This document shows, piece after piece, positions 4,301-7,672 of a stretch of 7,672 nt of DNA. The number at the start of each line of letters is the position of its first letter. Position 1 is the stretch's first letter. Source of the stretch: Planctomycetota bacterium (GTDB lineage: Bacteria; Planctomycetota; Planctomycetia; Gemmatales; Gemmataceae); the NCBI GenBank assembly GCA_016200155.1, contig JACQFG010000227.1, forward strand, positions 1-7,672, read 5' to 3'. Below the pieces are notes generated by a model. It did not search any database, had not been told where the DNA came from, and was given only the letters and a program-made list of their open reading frames with translations. A program made the position numbers and the translations under genes.

Positions 4301-5569
4301 ATGGTGAGGATTTTCATTTGCTACCGTCACAAGGATGCGCCGTGGCCTGCCGCGTCGCTTTACCAGACGCTTCGTGACCATCTCACCAAGGCCAGCGTTC
4401 CGGCCGAGGTTTTCTTTGATATCGACACCATTGGCGCCGGCGAGCATTTCCACAAGCGCATCATCGACGCGATCAAGCGTTGTGACATTCTGCTGGTGGT
4501 CATTGGCAAAAAGTGGCTGACGTTGCGCAGCGACAAGACCGGAGGCCGCCGCCTCGACGATGACGATGATTTCGTTCGCCTCGAGATTCAAGCGGGCTTG
4601 AAGCACAGGGTTCAAATCATCCCCATCCTCGTGGACCATGCGAAGATGCCGAAGAAGACTGATCTGCCTGAGAAGCTGAAAAAGCTGGCCGAGCTACATG
4701 CTGTCCAGGCGCATCAGCCGGATTACCTGAATGTCTTCGCTGGCAAAATCGAATCGCTCGCAAGACGGCTGCAGAAGCCGCGGAACATCGACCAGCGCGG
4801 CAACAGCAGCTTTCTCGTCAAGGCGCCACACAAGGAACCTGCGTCGTTGACGGACCATGACCAGTCGGTGCGGAAGTGGGTTGACCAGGTATTGAACGAG
4901 CCGCAGTCGCCCCTCGTTATGAAGCCGACAGACTGCGAAGAAGTCGAAGTACTCCCTCCCGTGGACACAAGCGCCTTCTTGATTCAAGCGGACAGTCGCA
5001 TTATCGACCTGCGAACCTGGAAGCACGTTCCGGACAAGGATAGGCATCACCCCACCAGTCCGGTCTGCTGCACCAGAACCGTGCTGCTGAAGAAAGACAG
5101 GCCCACTGAGCATTTCGAGATGGAGGGCCTCACGACGGGACTGGACCTATGCTGGAAATGCCTTAGCTTGTATCCGTCGCAGTCGATCGGTCAGAGCCGG
5201 GAAATCCCTGTCGGCAGCGAACGGATGAAAGCTCGACGCCTTAGGATTGATGTCAGCGATGTTCCACTCCGTGAAGAAATCGAACTTCATGCGGCCGCAA
5301 CCTTTTGGAATTCCCACCAGGCCAAGCACGAGCAATGGTCCGGCGTAACGGGCTATACGGGAGCAAACACCGTCTCGATGTTGCTGCTATTCCCTGCCCA
5401 TCGACCGTTCAAGAATTTTAGAATGATGATGACCCCATTGAAGAGCGCCAAGCCCGTCGAGTGCGATCGCCCGGGGATCATCTTCATGGGCGAAAGACGC
5501 GAATGGCTTTACTGGGTCGTTCCCAATCCGCTGGATAAATGGGGTTTTCAACTCCACTGGGACTGGTGA
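4301..5569 (+). CDS. TIR-domain protein with unrecognised C-terminal region (422 aa)
   Basis: Residues 1 to about 157 form a bacterial TIR domain of the TIR_2 type: first strand IFICYRHKD (4-12), the VFFDIDTIGAGEHF block (37-50), CDILLVVIGKKWL (61-73), then DDFVRLEIQAGL (89-100) and IIPILVD (106-112). Glu95 in VRLEI is the expected equivalent of the NADase catalytic glutamate. Bacterial TIR domains commonly hydrolyse or rearrange NAD+ in anti-phage defence, so NADase activity is an inference. Residues 160-220 look like a flexible linker. The rest (about 225-422) is beta-rich and unrecognised, with CWKC (284-287), a block VSMLLLFPAHRPF (358-370) and a tryptophan-rich end (W402, W405, W414, W420, W422). 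There is no signal peptide or membrane segment, so it should be cytoplasmic. GC and codon bias look lower than in the flanking genes (roughly 48-55% in two hand-counted lines against about 62% in one line of the hydrolase gene), which hints at transfer. Confidence 0.85.
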   Translation: MVRIFICYRHKDAPWPAASLYQTLRDHLTKASVPAEVFFDIDTIGAGEHFHKRIIDAIKRCDILLVVIGKKWLTLRSDKTGGRRLDDDDDFVRLEIQAGLKHRVQIIPILVDHAKMPKKTDLPEKLKKLAELHAVQAHQPDYLNVFAGKIESLARRLQKPRNIDQRGNSSFLVKAPHKEPASLTDHDQSVRKWVDQVLNEPQSPLVMKPTDCEEVEVLPPVDTSAFLIQADSRIIDLRTWKHVPDKDRHHPTSPVCCTRTVLLKKDRPTEHFEMEGLTTGLDLCWKCLSLYPSQSIGQSREIPVGSERMKARRLRIDVSDVPLREEIELHAAATFWNSHQAKHEQWSGVTGYTGANTVSMLLLFPAHRPFKNFRMMMTPLKSAKPVECDRPGIIFMGERREWLYWVVPNPLDKWGFQLHWDW

Positions 5570-5680
5570 CCATGAACGAATGCGCTGTGCTCCGATGTTG
5601 AAGTTCTTTATTTCCTTCGCCAAGCAAGAGCAAAGCCTGTTATCGGCCATGAATCCGAAATAGCAAAGACGGGAGCATCG
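5570..5680. other. Intergenic region between TIR and dehydrogenase genes
   Basis: A 111-base AT-richer gap. No hairpin terminator, convincing promoter or small gene is visible; the only open frame from the ATG at 5572 has 9 codons. The last bases hold the Shine-Dalgarno sequence of the next gene. Confidence 0.5.
5671..5675 (+). promoter_or_regulatory. Shine-Dalgarno site for the dehydrogenase gene
   Basis: GGGAG, 5 bases before the ATG at 5681. It supports that start, which is immediately followed by a hydrophobic signal/anchor segment. Confidence 0.6.
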
Positions 5681-7672
5681 ATGAAGGTCATTTTGATTGG
5701 GGGCGTACTGGCGCCTGTACTGGCGATCATCGTCCTGGGATATGCGTCGCAACAGGATGGTAAGGCGCCTGCGACCGGCCCCGCGACCGAGAATCGCTTT
5801 CCGCCGCTCAAACTGCCGGCCGGGTTCAAGGCGACGCTGTTCGCGTGCGATCCGCTCATCGAGTATCCGTCGGTCATCTCGATCGGACCGAAGCCGGGCG
5901 CCATCTTCGTCGCCATCGATTACATGACCGGCCTGGAGCGCGACGGCAAGGTCAAGAGCGAGATTCGCCTCGTCGAGGACACCGACGGCGACGGCTATGC
6001 CGACAAGGCCACCGCCGTCGCCAAGGGATTCAACTCCATTCAGGGCCTCGCATATCACGACGACACGCTCTTCGTCATGCACGCTCCCTTCCTGACTTCG
6101 CTCAAATACGACAAGAAGACCGGCATTGCCGAGAGTCGCAAGGACCTGCTCAGCGGCCTCGGCCTCAAGCCCGAGGATAATAAATCGCGCCTTCACTGCG
6201 CCAACGGCGTGGTCGTCGGCCACGACGGCTGGCTGTACTTGGCTCTCGGCGATAACGGCGTCAACGTCCCACGCCCCGAAGGCGATCGGCTCATCCACAA
6301 CGGCGGCGCCATCCTGCGCTGCCGGCCCGACGGTCGCGATTTGCACGTCTTCTCGACGGGCCTGCGCAACATCTACGACATCGCCCTCGACGCCGACCTG
6401 AATGTCTTCACGCGAGACAACGAGAACGACGGCGGCACCTACATGATCCGCGTCCTGCACAGCTTCTTCGGCGCCAATCACGGTTACCCCTACGACTACG
6501 AGGAACGCCCCGACCACGCCCTGAAGCCGATCGGCGATTTCGGGCTCGGCTCGTCGGCCGGCGGCGTGTGCTATCTCGAAACGCAGTTCCCCAAGCAATA
6601 TCGAGGCAACCTCTTCTTCTGCGAATGGGGCAAGTCGATCGTCCGCTACGAGCTGAACCGCGCCGGCAGCGGGTTCGCTCCGGTCAAGGAAATCGAGTTT
6701 GCATTTGGCGACCCGAAGGACACCTATCCGTTCAAGCCGACCGACATCGTCGTGCAGCGCGATGGCACCATGATGGTCGCCGACTACGCCGACGGGCAAC
6801 GGCCCAAGCGCGGGCGCGGCCGCATCTACCCCATCAAGCACGCGGGAGGGGATGCCGAGCCTGCCAAGAAGCAGCCGAAGTCTGATCTCGACAAACTCAA
6901 CTCGGAAAGTTACTTCGATCGATGGGAAGCGCAGCTGGCATTTGAGCGTCGGGGCGACGCCGGGCGCCAAGAGTTGGGCGACGCCTTTCGCGCCAACAAG
7001 ATCGGGCCGCGCGCGATCAATCACGCGCTGCACGCGCTCGCCAAAGGCCGCGGCGGCGCGGGCCTGGGCGACATGCTGGCCCTGGTCACCGATCTCGACC
7101 CGATCATTCGCCTGCCTGCCATTCGCATCATCGCCGATCTTACGGATCCAATCCTGGTCAAGCACAAGCTCGATGCCGGCCGAGGCGATGACGCCATCGC
7201 CAAGACGTTGGCGACGCTGAAGAATCGCGACGATCCGCGCGTCATGCGGGAGATTGTCATCGCCCTGGGCCGATTGCGCTGGGCCGACGCTCCCGCCTGG
7301 CTGGCCAAGAATCTGACCAAGCCCGATGATGTGCTGGCGCACGCCGCCATGCAGACATTACGCCGCGCCGATAACTGGCCGGCGGTCCTGAAACTGCTCG
7401 ATCAGCCCGCCGACAAGCCGATCCGCAAGATCGCGCTGCGGACGATCACTGACCAGTACGACGCAACCATCGTGGACGACCTCCTCGCCCGGCTCAAGAG
7501 CGACAACTTTGTGCCGCACCGGCGCGAATACGCGGAGGCGCTCGCGCGCGTGTACAAGAAACCAGGGCCGTGGAAGTACTGGGAATATCGTCCCGAACCA
7601 CGCCCGGTCAACACGCAGGCCTGGGAGCGCACGGCCGCGATCGCCAATGCCCTCGACGGCGTGCTGGCCGAC
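5681..7672 (+). CDS. PVC-type membrane-bound dehydrogenase domain / HEAT-repeat protein, 3' partial
   Basis: Open for 664 codons with no stop, so it runs past the window. Residues 3-21 form a signal peptide or anchor. From about 40 to 388 the sequence matches the planctomycete membrane-bound dehydrogenase domain, a propeller related to soluble sugar dehydrogenases. Recognisable blocks are a calcium-loop-like DTDGDGYAD (100-108), HCANGVVVGHDGWLYLALGD (172-191), TGLRNIYDIALD (226-237), FFGANHGYPYDYEERP (262-277), FFCEWGKSIVRYEL (312-325) and KPTDIVVQRDGTMMVADYADG (about 352-372). Residues about 402-620 are alpha-helical HEAT-like repeats, followed by WKYWEYRPEPRP, a block I recall from this family. 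Full-length relatives often end in a c-type cytochrome domain with CxxCH; none lies within the window, so it is expected downstream. The protein should act outside the inner membrane, probably in oxidation of a sugar or alcohol, with substrate unknown. The SGNH hydrolase at 3548 is a plausible functional partner. Confidence 0.85.
   Translation, partial: MKVILIGGVLAPVLAIIVLGYASQQDGKAPATGPATENRFPPLKLPAGFKATLFACDPLIEYPSVISIGPKPGAIFVAIDYMTGLERDGKVKSEIRLVEDTDGDGYADKATAVAKGFNSIQGLAYHDDTLFVMHAPFLTSLKYDKKTGIAESRKDLLSGLGLKPEDNKSRLHCANGVVVGHDGWLYLALGDNGVNVPRPEGDRLIHNGGAILRCRPDGRDLHVFSTGLRNIYDIALDADLNVFTRDNENDGGTYMIRVLHSFFGANHGYPYDYEERPDHALKPIGDFGLGSSAGGVCYLETQFPKQYRGNLFFCEWGKSIVRYELNRAGSGFAPVKEIEFAFGDPKDTYPFKPTDIVVQRDGTMMVADYADGQRPKRGRGRIYPIKHAGGDAEPAKKQPKSDLDKLNSESYFDRWEAQLAFERRGDAGRQELGDAFRANKIGPRAINHALHALAKGRGGAGLGDMLALVTDLDPIIRLPAIRIIADLTDPILVKHKLDAGRGDDAIAKTLATLKNRDDPRVMREIVIALGRLRWADAPAWLAKNLTKPDDVLAHAAMQTLRRADNWPAVLKLLDQPADKPIRKIALRTITDQYDATIVDDLLARLKSDNFVPHRREYAEALARVYKKPGPWKYWEYRPEPRPVNTQAWERTAAIANALDGVLAD

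Noticed and set aside
3422..4639. Minus-strand open frame of 405 codons opposite the SGNH hydrolase and the start of the TIR gene
   Set aside because: It overlaps two well-supported plus-strand genes and its product is rich in Val/Asp/Ala/Leu without motifs, as expected of antisense to GC-biased codons.
5387..7342. Minus-strand open frame of 651 codons opposite the dehydrogenase gene
   Set aside because: It is the mirror of a GC-rich gene: the plus-strand frame has a signal sequence, recognisable family blocks and a good Shine-Dalgarno sequence, while the minus-strand product is low-complexity Val/Ala/Asp/Gly-rich with no recognisable domain.

Overview
The window comes from a GC-rich bacterium, most likely a member of the Planctomycetota. 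I base this on three things: the large C-terminal gene, a secreted six-bladed-propeller plus HEAT-repeat protein of the membrane-bound dehydrogenase / PVC-type cytochrome family; the four-cysteine zinc-ribbon membrane protein; and a palindromic repeat whose core (GTAG followed by GTCAGGCT-TTCC-AGCCTGAC) I recall as widespread in planctomycete genomes. The class cannot be fixed from the sequence. No rRNA, tRNA, CRISPR array or transposase gene is visible.

Layout. Bases 1-1641 (+) encode the C-terminal half (domains V-VI) of a pyruvate/2-oxoacid:ferredoxin oxidoreductase, as a separate beta subunit. A perfect 19-bp hairpin (1647-1694) separates it from a small hypothetical gene (1704-2015, +). 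That gene converges, with a 4-base gap, on a minus-strand cluster read from 3447 down to 2020: two tandem paralogous small helix-turn-helix proteins (3196-3447 and 2886-3122), then a zinc-ribbon protein with four predicted membrane segments (2020-2847). A 61-bp REPIN-like element (3140-3200) lies between the paralogues and supplies the stop codon of the first. A 100-base divergent promoter region (3448-3547) then leads into a rightward set: a secreted SGNH/GDSL hydrolase (3548-4234), a TIR-domain protein with an unrecognised tryptophan-rich C-terminal region (4301-5569), and the dehydrogenase/HEAT protein (5681 to the window end, cut off at its 3' side).

How the genes may work together. The oxidoreductase subunit is core anaerobic carbon metabolism and presumably pairs with an alpha/gamma subunit upstream of the window. 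The two HTH proteins and the zinc-ribbon membrane protein look like one transcription unit, so a DNA-binding role coupled to a membrane protein is possible but unproven. The SGNH hydrolase and the PVC-type dehydrogenase are both exported and belong to families often found together or fused in planctomycetes. The TIR gene between them appears lower in GC and has a cytoplasmic NADase/defence-type architecture, so it may be a later insertion.

The observations most worth a second look are the REPIN-like element with its GTAG tetranucleotides and its contact with a coding stop, the tandem HTH family, and the C-terminal domain of the TIR protein. No complete new system can be demonstrated from this window alone.
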